64,000 bases of DNA from Patiria pectinifera (Eukaryota; Echinodermata; Asteroidea; Valvatida; Asterinidae). Positions within the stretch are counted from its first letter, which is position 1. Each line of letters starts with the position of its first letter. The position numbers and the translations under genes are program-made. Positions 48,601 through 62,600 of the stretch are shown here, in pieces. The notes beneath the pieces are model-generated. The model did not search any database. It was not told where the DNA came from and was given only the letters and a program-made list of their open reading frames with translations. The stretch covers positions 20,761,430 to 20,825,429 of the forward strand of contig CM057129.1 in NCBI GenBank assembly GCA_029964075.1, in the 5' to 3' direction.

Positions 48601-50560
48601 TTCTCCGTATGTTCAAAATTCTTCTAAATGACCCCATGTGCACGAACATCATTTCACTAGGCTGAAGTACAAATCATGTCTTCTTAATTCACGGTTTTCT
48701 CATTTTGGGAGATATAGGGAAAACAAAAGATTCCATCAGACCTTAAAATATCTGTTGCGAAATACCAGAGGGTGGCGTACCGTTTGTGTTGATTCCTAGC
48801 TCGGGAATCTTGACTGGTTGACAGCATCCGCACTCCTTGCCTTGACACGTGCAGGGAGGAGCACCCACCAACGACCGGCCTTCTGACAGGTCCGACCATG
48901 CTACTTCGTCGCTTTTGACTTGGTCTGCAAAGACAATGGATAAAAGAGATACCTAAATTATACAATACTAATAATATTAGATTAAAATTGTATTTCTGCA
49001 CGGTCTTCATCAAAATGATAAATCGCGCATAATGTACCACAGAAATTAACATAAAAAAGCAAGAACTAAAACAAATAAATTCCAATGTTTAAAAGAGGTT
49101 AAGAAGTAAGTACATCTCAAATGTCTATCAGGGCAATCAAACTAAAAATTCACTGATACATAAGCAACAAAATTAGTTAAAAGCCAGTTTAAAAAGATAG
49201 GACCTATAAAGTCTTAACTTTACGCTTAAAAAACTCAATGGACTGAGAAGGTCGGAAACTGATTGAACGCTTCTGGGGCTGCGGATGAAAAGGGTCTACT
49301 CGCCCCAGCGTTTTTCATTCTGCACTTAGGAATTCCACACACTTTTTCGGTGGAAAATATAATATCCAGCTGCCGTGGTGTATATTACACCGGGGAGTTT
49401 AAAGGGTCATATTTGTACACTACGCGCAACTGACTATTTTCGTCATACTTTCTTCCATGGTTTACAAGTGACCTGCCATAGCATAATGAGGAAAAAAAAA
49501 CACCTGTGACTTTTCAAGTAATACTTCTTGTTCAAGCGCAAATCATTGGCTTTCCAATGACACCGAATCTATTTCTGCAGCTTAATTTATTCCAAAGATA
49601 CACAACAGGAACGTCAACAGTGTCCCACCAAACTTCGCCGACCTGATTTCGAGAAATACGACTTCGAAAAAAAGATACGCATTGCGCCGCCAAAGGCATT
49701 GAACAAGTTCTTCAGTTTGTCCACTTTAGGGGTTATTTTTCACCACCAAAAATACATAGTGTGAATATTGTTTACCTTGGCTACTCAAAAATAAAAAAAC
49801 TCAAGATTCATTTTGACAGGATTTTCGTAGTAGCCTATATCCGACTTTAAGCGTTACTCAAAACAAGGTTTCGGGGGACATTCCTCATTTTGCCACAGTA
49901 GGTCATTTAAATCCATCACAACTGATGAGTTCTCTTTAGATTTGAGATTTTAATATTATTTCACATCAGTCACATCTTCTTTTGAACGAGGTATGGTCCT
50001 TTGATGGCTCTAAAAAGGTTACAAGTGAAATCATTCTTAATTCATTATTAAACAAAGACTTTTTTCACAGCAGGAGATTACAAGAAATTTACATTGATGA
50101 CATTCAAAAATCCGGAGTCTGTGCTAACCTTGATTGGTCTTTTTGAAGGGCATCTTGAAGCAGCCCAAGTCGACCGTGGCCACTGTCTTGTCCAGGATCT
50201 TGCCTTCCAGTCGGGCGCATGCGTCGAATTCTTCCGGTGATACCGACAACTTGTACAACTCGCCGCAGATCTCCGCGCCAAACTTCCCATGGAATTTCAC
50301 GCAGACCGGATCGGGATTTTTAACTGTGACATAGATAAATAAAAATCATCTCTCTTACAGTATCTGACAACACGACAGCCTTTTACAACATAATTTTCAA
50401 GTGTTGAATCCGTTGCTTCATTAATTTAAAGTACTCTTACCTGACACAGTTTTTTCGAAGAGGACTTTCCCGCCGAAGGAGAGGGACAACTTGGCGCCGA
50501 TTTGCTCAGAGAGGAAAGTCACATTGGCACAAGCTGCAGTACATAAATTAAGGGGGGGTC

Positions 50561-50600
<40 letters not shown>

Positions 50601-53600
50601 GAAAAAAAAGACTGCATTCAATGTTAAATTCAATGAAGCAAATTAGTTTGCACTCGAGTGATTTCAATCAAACCGAACAATTTTCCTTCTAAAACGTCTG
50701 GTCCTTAATACTGTTTTAGTTGGTGAAAGAGTTAAATATTTGCTTTTCTGTAAAAAGAAGTAACTAAGGCCAAAACAAAAAAAAGTGTCCAGTTGCTGGT
50801 ATGCGCGTCGCCTTAGCCATGCGCGTCGGCAAAATGAATTTTTTTTTCAATGAACCGCCAAACTCACTGGTTTGACTGGAATCCTGCTGCTGCACAATTT
50901 TAACGTGTTTTTAGATGGGGTTATGATCGAGAATAAGCTTTATGTGGCCTCTCTGGACTCCCATATATTTGCACTAAGTCTAGTCGGGCACCATTTGCAG
51001 TCATCAGCCTACATTTTGAGGCAAAGAAAATCAGGTAAAAAAAAACAAAAAGCCGCGTCGCCGCACCACTTTTTGGGCAAGCTCCATACCAGAAACCGGA
51101 GACTTATTTTTTTGGGCCTAATACCAGTACCAGATTTATTTTGTTTTTACGAAGGCAGGTTCGACCTTTTTATCCTCAGATCACGTAGAACAACCTTGAT
51201 AACAAAATTGTTAAAGTCCGACTTTCTCCGTATGTTCAAAATTCTTTTAAATGACCCCATGTGCACGAACATCATTTCACCAGGCTGAAGTACAAATCAT
51301 GTCTTCTTAATTCAAGGTTTTCTCATTTTGGGAGATATAGGGAAAACAAAAGATTCCATCAGACCTTAAAATATCTGTTGCGAAATACCAGAGGGTGGCG
51401 TACCGTTTGTGTTGATTCCTAGCTCGGGAATCTTGACTGGTTGACAGCATCCGCACTCCTTGCCTTGACACGTGCAGGGAGGAGCACCCACCAACGACCG
51501 GCCTTCTGACAGGTCCGACCATGCTACCTCGTCGCTTTTGACTTGGTCTGCAAAGACAATGGATAAAAGAGATACCTAAATTATACAATACTAATAATAT
51601 TAATTTAAAATTGTATTTCTGCACGGTCTTCATCAAAATGATAAATCGCGCATAATGTACCACAAAAATTAACATAAAAAAGCAAGAACTAAAACGAATA
51701 AATTCCAATGTTTAAAAGAGGTTAAGAAGTAAGTACATCTCAAATGTCTATCAGGGCAATCAAACTAAAAATACACTGATACATAAGCAACAAAATTAGT
51801 TAAAAGCCAGTTTAAAAAGATAGGACCTATAAAGTCTATACTTTACGCTTAAAAATCTCAATAGACTGAGAAGGTAGGAAACTGATTGAACGCTTCTGGG
51901 GCTGCGGATGAAAAGGGTCTACTCGCCCCAGCGTTTTTCATTCTGCACTTAGGAATTCCACACACTTTTTCGGTGGAAAATATAATATCCAGCTGCCGTG
52001 GTGTATATTACACCGGGGAGTTTAAAGGGTCATATTTGTACACTACGCGCAACTGACTATTTTCGTCATACTTTCTTCCATGGTTTACAAGTGACCTGCC
52101 ATAGCATAATGAGGAAAAAAAAACACCTGTGACTTTTCAAGTAATACTTCTTGTTCAAGCGCAAATCATTGGCTTTCCAATGACACCGAATCTATTTCTG
52201 CAGCTTAATTTATTCCAAAGATACACAACAGGAACGTCAACAGTGTCCCACCAAACTTCGCCGACCTGATTTCGAGAAATACGACTTCGAAAAAAAGATA
52301 CGCATTGCGCCGCCAAAGGCATTGAACAAGTTCTTCAGTTTGTCCACTTTAGGGGTTATTTTTCACCACCAAAAATACATAGTGTGAATATTGTTTACCT
52401 TGGCTACTCAAAAATAAAAAAACTCAAGATTCATTTTGACAGGATTTTCGTAGTAGCCTATATCCGACTTTAAGCGTTACTCAAAACAAGGTTTCGGGGG
52501 ACATTCCTCATTTTGCCACAGTAGGTCATTTAAATCCATCACAACTGATGAGTTCTCTTTAGATTTGAGATTTTAATATTATTTCACATCAGTCACATCT
52601 TCTTTTGAACGAGGTATGGTCCTTTGATGGCTCTAAAAAGGTTACAAGTGAAATCATTCTTAATTCATTATTAAACAAAGACTTTTTTCACAGCAGGAGA
52701 TTACAAGAAATTTACATTGATGACATTCAAAAATCCGGAGTCTGTTCTAACCTTGATTGGTCTTTTTGAAGGGCATCTTGAAGCAGCCCAAGTCGACCGT
52801 GGCCACTGTCTTGTCCAGGATCTTGCCTTCCAGTCGGGTGCATGCGTCGAATTCTTCAGGTGATACCGACAACTTGTACAACTCGCCGCAGATCTCCGCG
52901 CCAAACTTCCCATGGAATTTCACGCAGACCGGATCGGGATTTTTAACTGTGACATAGATAAATAAAAATCATCTCTCTTACAGTATCTGACAACACGACA
53001 GCCTTTTACAACATAATTTGCAAGTTTTGAATCCATTGCTTCATTAATTTAAAGTACTCTTACCTGACACAGTTTTCTCGAAGAGGACTTTCCCGCCGAA
53101 GGAGAGGGACAACTTGGCGCCGATTTGCTCAGAGAGGAAAGTCACATTGGCACAAGCTGCAGTACATAAATAAAGGGGGGGGGGTCATTATTTATTTATT
53201 TAGAAATAAAAAGACTGCATTCAATGTTAAATTCAATGAAGCAAAATAGTTTGCACTCGAGTGATTTCAATCAAACCGAACAATTTTCCTTAAAACGTCT
53301 GGTCCTTACAGTTTTAGTTGGTGAAGGAGTTAAATATTTGCTTTTCTGTAAAAAGAAGTAACTAATACCAGTACCAGATTTATTTTGTTTTTACGAAGGC
53401 AGGTTTGAACTTTTTATCCTCAGATCACGTAGAACAACATTGATAACAAAATTGTTGAAGTCCGACTTTCTCCGTATGTTCAAAATTCTTCTAAATGACC
53501 CCATGTGCACGAACATCATTTCACCAGGCTGAAGTACAAATCATGTCTTCTTAATTCACGGTTTCTCATTTTGGGAGATATAGGGAAAACAAAAAATTCC

Positions 53601-56600
53601 ATCAGACCTTAAAATATCTGTTGCGAAATACCAGAGGGTGGCGTACCGTTTGTGTTGATTCCTAGCTCGGGAATCTTGACTGGTTGACAGCATCCGCACT
53701 CCTTGCCTTGACACGTGCAGGGAGGAGCACCCACCAACGACCGGCCTTCTGACAGGTCCGACCATGCTACCTCGTCACTTTTGACTTTGTCTGCAAAGAC
53801 AATGGATAAAAGAGATACCTAAATTATACAATACTAATAATATTAATTTAAAATTGTATTTCTGCACGGTCTTCATCAAAATGATAAATCGCGCATAATG
53901 TACCACAGAAATTAACATAAAAAAGCAAGAACTAAAACAAATAAATTCCAATGTTTAAAAGAGGTTAAGAAGTAAGTACATCTCAAATGTCTATCAGGAC
54001 AATCAAACTAAAAATTCACTGATACATAAGCAACAAAATTAGTTTAAAGCCAGTTTAAAAAGATAGGGCCTATAAAGTCTTAACATTACGCTTAAAAATC
54101 TCAATAGACTGAGAAGGTAGGAAACTGATTTAACGCTTCTGGGGCTGCGGATGAAAAGGGTCTACTCGCCCCAGCGTTTTTCATTCTGCACTTAGGAATT
54201 CCACACACTTTTTCGGTGGAAAATATAATATCCAGCTGCCGTGGTGTATATTACACCGGGGAGTTTAAAGGGTCATATTTGTACACTACGCGCAACTGAC
54301 TATTTTCGTCATACTTTCTTCCATGGTTTACAAGTGACCTGCCATAGCATAATGAGGAAAAAACACCTGTGACTTTTCAAGTAATACTTCTTGTTCAAGC
54401 GCAAATCATTGGCTTTCCAATGACACCGAATCTATTTCTGCAGCTTAATTTATTCCAAAGATACACAACAGGAACGTCAACAGTGTCCCACCAAACTTCG
54501 CCGACCTGATTTCGAGAAATACGACTTCGAAAAAAAGATACGCATTGCGCCGCCAAAGGCATTGAACAAGTTCTTCAGTTTGTCCACTTTAGGGGTTATT
54601 TTTCACCACCAAAAATACATAGTGTGAATATTGTTTACCTTGGCTACTCAAAAATAAAAAAACTCAAGATTCATTTTGACAGGATTTTCGTAGTAGCCTA
54701 TATCCGACTTTAAGCGTTACTCAAAACAAGGTTTCGGGGGACATTCCTCATTTTGCCACAGTAGGTCATTTAAATCCATCACAACTGATGAGTTCTCTTT
54801 AGATTTGAGATTTTAATATTATTTCACATCAGTCACATCTTCTTTTGAACGAGGTATGGTCCTTTGATGGCTCTAAAAAGGTTACAAGTGAAATCATTCT
54901 TAATTCATTATTAAACAAAGACTTTTTTCACAGCAGGAGATTACAAGAAATTTACATTGATGACATTCAAAAATCCGGAGTCTGTTCTAACCTTGATTGG
55001 TCTTTTTGAAGGGCATCTTGAAGCAGCCCAAGTCGACCGTGGCCACTGTCTTGTCCAGGATCTTGCCTTCCAGTCGGGTGCATGCGTCGAATTCTTCAGG
55101 TGATACCGACAACTTGTACAACTCGCCGCAGATCTCCGCGCCAAACTTCCCATGGAATTTCACGCAGACCGGATCGGGATTTTTAACTGTGACATAGATA
55201 AATAAAAATCATCTCTCTTACAGTATCTGACAACACGACAGCCTTTTACAACATAATTTGCAAGTTTTGAATCCATTGCTTCATTAATTTAAAGTACTCT
55301 TACCTGACACAGTTTTCTCGAAGAGGACTTTCCCGCCGAAGGAGAGGGACAACTTGGCGCCGATTTGCTCAGAGAGGAAAGTCACATTGGCACAAGCTGC
55401 AGTACATAAATAAAGGGGGGGGGTCATTATTTATTTATTTAGAAATAAAAAGACTGCATTCAATGTTAAATTCAATGAAGCAAAATAGTTTGCACTCGAG
55501 TGATTTCAATCAAACCGAACAATTTTCCTTAAAACGTCTGGTCCTTACAGTTTTAGTTGGTGAAGGAGTTAAATATTTGCTTTTCTGTAAAAAGAAGTAA
55601 CTAATACCAGTACCAGATTTATTTTGTTTTTACGAAGGCAGGTTTGAACTTTTTATCCTCAGATCACGTAGAACAACATTGATAACAAAATTGTTGAAGT
55701 CCGACTTTCTCCGTATGTTCAAAATTCTTCTAAATGACCCCATGTGCACGAACATCATTTCACCAGGCTGAAGTACAAATCATGTCTTCTTAATTCACGG
55801 TTTTCTCATTTTGGGAGATATAGGGAAAACAAAAGATTCCATCAGACCTTAAAATATCTGTTGCGAAATACCAGAGGGTGGCGTACCGTTTGTGTTGATT
55901 CCTAGCTCGGGAATCTTGACTGGTTGACAGCATCCGCACTCCTTGCCTTGACACGTGCAGGGAGGAGCACCCACCAACGACCGGCCTTCTGACAGGTCCG
56001 ACCATGCTACCTCGTCACTTTTGACTTTGTCTGCAAAGACAATGGATAAAAGAGATACCTAAATTATACAATACTAATAATATTAATTTAAAATTGTATT
56101 TCTGCACGGTCTTCATCAAAATGATAAATCGCGCATAATGTACCACAGAAATTAACATAAAAAAGCAAGAACTAAAACAAATAAATTCCAATGTTTAAAA
56201 GAGGTTAAGAAGTAAGTACATCTCAAATGTCTATCAGGACAATCAAACTAAAAATTCACTGATACATAAGCAACAAAATTAGTTTAAAGCCAGTTTAAAA
56301 AGATAGGGCCTATAAAGTCTTAACATTACGCTTAAAAATCTCAATAGACTGAGAAGGTAGGAAACTGATTTAACGCTTCTGGGGCTGCGGATGAAAAGGG
56401 TCTACTCGCCCCAGCGTTTTTCATTCTGCACTTAGGAATTCCACACACTTTTTCGGTGGAAAATATAATATCCAGCTGCCGTGGTGTATATTACACCGGG
56501 GAGTTTAAAGGGTCATATTTGTACACTACGCGCAACTGACTATTTTCGTCATACTTTCTTCCATGGTTTACAAGTGACCTGCCATAGCATAATGAGGAAA

Positions 56601-59600
56601 AAAAAACACCTGTGACTTTTCAAGTAATACTTCTTGTTCAAGCGCAAATCATTGGCTTTCCAATGACACCGAATCTATTTCTGCAGCTTAATTTATTCCA
56701 AAGATACACAACAGGAACGTCAACAGTGTCCCACCAAACTTCGCCGACCTGATTTCGAGAAATACGACTTCGAAAAAAAGATACGCATTGCGCCGCCAAA
56801 GGCATTGAACAAGTTCTTCAGTTTGTCCACTTTAGGGGTTATTTTTCACCACCAAAAATACATAGTGTGAATATTGTTTACCTTGGCTACTCAAAAATAA
56901 AAAAACTCAAGATTCATTTTGACAGGATTTTCGTAGTAGCCTATATCCGACTTTAAGCGTTACTCAAAACAAGGTTTCGGGGGACATTCCTCATTTTGCC
57001 ACAGTAGGTCATTTAAATCCATCACAACTGATGAGTTCTCTTTAGATTTGAGATTTTAATATTATTTCACATCAGTCACATCTTCTTTTGAACGAGGTAT
57101 GGTCCTTTGATGGCTCTAAAAAGGTTACAAGTGAAATCATTCTTAATTCATTATTAAACAAAGACTTTTTTCACAGCAGGAGATTACAAGAAATTTACAT
57201 TGATGACATTCAAAAATCCGGAGTCTGTGCTAACCTTGATTGGTCTTTTTGAAGGGCATCTTGAAGCAGCCCAAGTCGACCGTGGCCACTGTCTTGTCCA
57301 GGATCTTGCCTTCCAGTCGGGCGCATGCGTCGAATTCTTCCGGTGATACCGACAACTTGTACAACTCGCCGCAGATCTCCGCGCCAAACTTCCCATGGAA
57401 TTTCACGCAGACCGGATCGGGATTTTTAACTGTGACATAGATAAATAAAAATCATCTCTCTTACAGTATCTGACAACACGACAGCCTTTTACAACATAAT
57501 TTTCAAGTGTTGAATCCGTTGCTTCATTAATTTAAAGTACTCTTACCTGACACAGTTTTCTCGAAGAGGACTTTCCCGCCGAAGGAGAGGGACAACTTGG
57601 CGCCGATTTGCTCAGAGAGGAAAGTCACATTGGCACAAGCTGCAGTACATAAATAAAGGGGGGGGGGTCATTATTTATTTATTTAGAAATAAAAAGACTG
57701 CATTCAATGTTAAATTCAATGAAGCAAAATAGTTTGCACTCGAGTGATTTCAATCAAACCGAACAATTTTCCTTAAAACGTCTGGTCCTTACAGCATTAG
57801 TTGGTGAAGGAGTTAAATATTTGCTTTTCTGTAAAAAGAAGTAACTAATACCAGTACCAGATTTATTTTGTTTTTACGAAGGCAGGTTTGAACTTTTTAT
57901 CCTCAGATCACGTAGAACAACATTGATAACAAAATTGTTGAAGTCCGACTTTCTCCGTATGTTCAAAATTCTTCTAAATGACCCCATGTGCACGAACATC
58001 ATTTCACTAGGCTGAAGTACAAATCATGTCTTCTTAATTCACGGTTTTCTCATTTTGGGAGATATAGGGAAAACAAAAGATTCCATCAGACCTTAAATAG
58101 CTGTTGCGAAATACCAGAGGGTCGCGTACCGTTTGTGTTGATTCCTAGCTCGGGAATCTTGACTGGTTGACAGCATCCGCACTCCTTGCCTTGACACGTG
58201 CAGGGAGGAGCACCCACCAACGACCGGCCTTCTGACAGGTCCGACCATGCTACCTCGTCGCTTTTGACTTGGTCTGCAAAAACAATGGATAAAAGAGATA
58301 CCTAAATTATACAATAATAATACTAATAATAATGCATTACAATTTGTGTTGCGCGGTCTTCATAAAAATGATCAATCTCGCATTACATTATGTTCCACAG
58401 AAATTAACATTTAAATAGCAAGAATTAAAACAACTTAAATCTAATGTTTAAAAGAGGTTAAGAAGTAAATAAATGTCTATCAGGACAATCAAACTAAAAA
58501 TACACTGATACATAAGCAATGAAATTAGTTGAAAACCTGTTCAAAAAGAGCGTTTTTAATATTCTACACTGAGGATTTTCCAAACACATGTCCAGCTGGT
58601 GTGGTGTAGTCTTTTTACACTGCACGAAACGGACCATTTTCGTTATACTTTCTTCCATGTGTATATTAATTAATCCATACCAACTGATGATAAGTTCTCT
58701 TTAGATTTCAGATTTTAACATTGTTTCACATCAGTTACAACTTCTTTTGCAAGAGGTATGACCTTTGATGGCTTTAAAAAAGGTTAAAGTGAAATCACTG
58801 TTATTTCAACTGTCTAAATTTTGTATAAATTTTTTAAAAATGCCTCAAATATGAAACGTCACCATGCCAGATTTCAAGTCAAGAACCAATTTTTATTTGC
58901 TGAAATACGACCCCAACAAAAATATTATTTATTACTAGATTTGATTTGTTTTTATTTCCGTAAATCAAAAATGAACTTTTCTATCAAGGAAATAAAAAAA
59001 AGTTTATTTGAAAGTGCTTTGTTAGAAAAGTCACCCATATCTTTTATATTATTGGTTTACTTTTTTTCTCTGTTGCTTTTCTCGGAGAGTATACAATACA
59101 ATAACTAGTGATGTCAACCACTGCGCACTTGACTTGTTCGGAACCGTGTGATCAGTTACGGTATTTGCATTATTGCGAAATTTCGTTACTTCCTTGTTGG
59201 AGGTAATACCGTGCCAATTAATTGAATTCGTAGAAGGAAATCAAAGTTTCAGTGGCCGAGTTGCTCACTGTCTCAATTTCAAGGCCACGGTACTTTATAA
59301 GCCAATAATTGAAAGTGCACCGTTTTGGTTCCTATACTGTGATTACTTGTCAACACTGGGGACGATGAACCAGCAGCTTGGGAAATGACGAAGGTGGTGG
59401 ATGGGGGGATGTGAATGGAAGAGTGGTGGGGTTTGGGCGGGAGGGGGGGGGGGAGGAGCTTGACCAAATCTGACTCCCGGGGCACTGTTCGATCATGTTC
59501 TGTAAATGAACATGTTCCTTTTACACCCAGTGCTGCATGTATTACCATCAAAGAGCGAACAATAATTCAGAACCTTTGCACAAAATGATTTTGAATAATT

Positions 59601-62600
59601 TTGGTGCAGATTTAAAATGTATGCAATCGTGTTCTGGGATAAAATATGGCGTATGGGGAGATATATCGCGTTTTGGCGCTTTCGGAAAAGGCGGGGGCAG
59701 ACACCCCCTCCCCGATCGCCGCCCAGGGTTGAAGGTAACATGAGAACTGCAGCGAGCTTGTCTGCTTCGCCTCCGGGCTTTGGCTATCGACGTAAAGACG
59801 CCTTGTTGCTAGAACCTGTCTGTGTCTATCAGTGGGGGCGGACGGAATAAACCTGCAGTAGACAGCGGCGTAAAGATTCGGGGAGGGGTGCATCAGTAAA
59901 GGGGGCACTAATGGCATGCAATGAAACGTGTCATCTCAACCGTGCAGTAGGCCCTATATTTGTTTTCAATTCAAAATTTCATAAGGGGAACATGGGGAGG
60001 AGGTGGATATCCGCTCGGGTAGGACGTGCCACGCGTGCCCCGAGTGAAAACACGTAATACACGTTAGAAATAACAACACCAAGTACACGATATAAATCCA
60101 TTTCCTGCTAATTGCAGTTTCGAATCAGGATTATGATCAGGATACAGGAAGCAAGTTTGCATCCCAGGCAGGGGCGGCGGAACCGGGGGGCGGGGGGGGC
60201 ACTTGCCCGCCCCCCAGATTTACCCACGTACCCCTCTTGCGGACATAAATGTGGCCCCTCGAGCATAAATCTGCCCCCTCGAACTGAAAATAAAACTGGT
60301 CCTAAAATTGCAGATAATTTTATTCAGTAACCATTTCCCAAAATGTAATAGAGAGTTCTGATTATGAACGAGGAATATGAAAACAAGCCCCCAAACCGTA
60401 ACATAATGCGTAGTTAATGGTCGGTTTTGAAGAGCGCCCCCCCCCCCCCCCCCAGGCAAAATGTCCGGTGAAAAAAAACCGTGTCGACATTTCAGCACGG
60501 ATGTGTCCCCCCCCCCCTAAAAAAATGCAAGATACGCTGCTGCACCGACGGAAGATGACTGTCTTTTACTCAGCAAGTGGCCCTTTTTGGTGATCCCCCC
60601 CCCCCGCAAGTTTGAAAGCCGTTCCGCCGCCGCTGATTCCAGGGCTTACTATGGAAACGAGGTTGAAAATATAGTAAGCCCTGGGGACGAGGTTGACACT
60701 TGAGATTATTTCTGCTAATGTTACGCAAAAAACACTGCAACTGTTTTAACCCATTTTTTTTTAACAGTGCAGGCAATATTTAAATGTCATTTGATTATTA
60801 TTGTTAATAGACAATTAGATATACATTCTATTAAAAAGAAAAGTTTTCACCTCATCCATCAGAATAAGAATGTAATTGTACAGTGCAGGCCTGTAAACGA
60901 ACCTTTCCGACAAAGGTCACTGATTCGCAATATCGAAACAAGAAAACTGTTTCCTCGTTTGCTTTCCGAACCTTTCCGACAAAGGTCACTGATTCGCAAT
61001 ATCGAAACAAGAAAACTGTTTCCTCGTTTGCTTTTTCCGAGAATGAAAGAAGAGGCTTGATATTTATTTACCCAAATAATCCTGGTTGCAGTTTCCGTCA
61101 CTGACTGCGTACGTGCAGGCCTCAGCCAGGGTACGTGCAGATGATGTGATTCACTGCAATGGGCCTTATGCACGAGTCAGCCATATTGAATTGAATTTGA
61201 ATGTGAGCTAAAGTCTTCATTTTTGGAACTTGCGAAGTGAAATGAAAGCAAGTAAATTACTAATTAATTCAAGTATACTTCAATGAATAATTTAAAATTT
61301 GTAATTAAACATTCCGTAATGTTTTATGCCAGATTTAAACAAAAATACACATAAAATAAGGCTGCATAAATAGTCTGGCGCCATCCCATTCAAAGTTGAC
61401 AATTTATGAAATACATTCAGGGGACTCAACAAAAATGGCCAACTCGTGCATCAGGCCAATTTGGTGCACTTTTACTGGGTGTCAAAAGGCAGTGGTTTGG
61501 GAATTTCCACGGTGAATTGATTTGTTTGAATTTTCAGAAATCTCTGTGTGATTATTTTTTTCTTGGCAGTGATCATGAAGAGGTCCTGCATACACTATGA
61601 TAATCTGACGTTCTTAAGTTGCCAAACTGCTTTCAAGATTTTCATTCTTAGACAAAGAAATCTCATAGGCTACATCCAAAAATATCATAGGCTACACCCA
61701 ACTGGTCCTTTTAGAGTGGATGTTGCGTCGGCCAATTTAATATCGAAATAATTTTCCAAAACTAATTGTTTTTTCCAAATGATCTTAGAATTGATTTTGT
61801 TAATTCCTCCAGAAAGCTATTTTGACGTCGCTATACCGAACAGCGCTTTGCCGAACATTCGGCTATACCGAACATCATCCTTGGCTCCCGGTTTTAATGT
61901 GCAAACGTACTGAACATCATTGCTGAAAGAAGTCAACAGATGAACATAAAATCTACCGGTTGTATATTAAACGGTATCTGGGCCACTTTTAATTCCCGAA
62001 CAACAAGCGACCCATAGTTACATCGTGCTTGAATTTTGAAGAGCGATAGATGGCTATTTTTCCCCCAAGAAATATAAGGGAAACCATCCGTTGCTAAAGT
62101 TTTGTGATGACTCCTCGCGCAGCCGGGGGATGTGAGAAATCATGCCATTTCACTAGCTATTGGTCAAAAGTGGGTACCGGCGGTTCAAAATCCCTACACT
62201 GAACGATTTTTGATACGTACACTTTCTGTGGATCCCGCGATGTTCTTCATAGCGGTGTTCCACTGAACTAGCTTGTGCTCCCCTCCCCTCTTAGTTAACT
62301 TGATTTGATTTGATTTATTTTCTTTTATCATAAATATTTCAAATAAACGTGATGAACGGTGGAGGCTGGAAGAAAGCCGAAGCTTGTACTTGGCCAAGCC
62401 CCCGTGAGTAAACAATTGAAATTGAACACGAACAAATAATTAAACTTCAATAAACATTTAGGCCAACTATACGAAGTAGCTACATCAAAAAATATGTAGC
62501 GATAATATTAACACAATAATAACACATGAAGAAGGATCGTGCCGGTTCTAGCCGTAATATCTCTTTAGCTGTTATCACTATATACCTAGTTACTGGTCAC

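Larger units (their letters stand above)
47861..58273 (-). repeat. Tandem array of five 2.24-kb genomic units
   Basis: Exon c starts at 57235, 54992, 52752, 50129 and 47885, giving spacings of 2243, 2240, 2623 and 2244 bp. Introns and spacers are almost as similar between units as exons. The 2623-bp spacing is explained by the insertion in module 4. The open frames of 66, 70 and 133 codons that recur in each unit are wrong-frame readings of exons a and c. Confidence 0.92.

Noticed and set aside
48684-49085. 133-codon minus frame repeated at 51307, with shorter versions at 53556, 55790 and 58093
   Set aside because: It reads exon a of the DUF4773 modules in the wrong phase and runs into the intron; the phase-1 reading gives the cysteine pattern CTCQGKECGCC.
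50078-50334. 70-codon minus and 66-codon plus frames repeated in each unit
   Set aside because: They are wrong-frame shadows of exon c; the correct frame gives NPDPVCVKFHGKF and LGCFK with splice sites at both ends.
50872-51288. 138-codon plus frame in module 4
   Set aside because: It begins inside the unit-specific insertion and continues into intron sequence antisense to the gene; the other units have no such frame.
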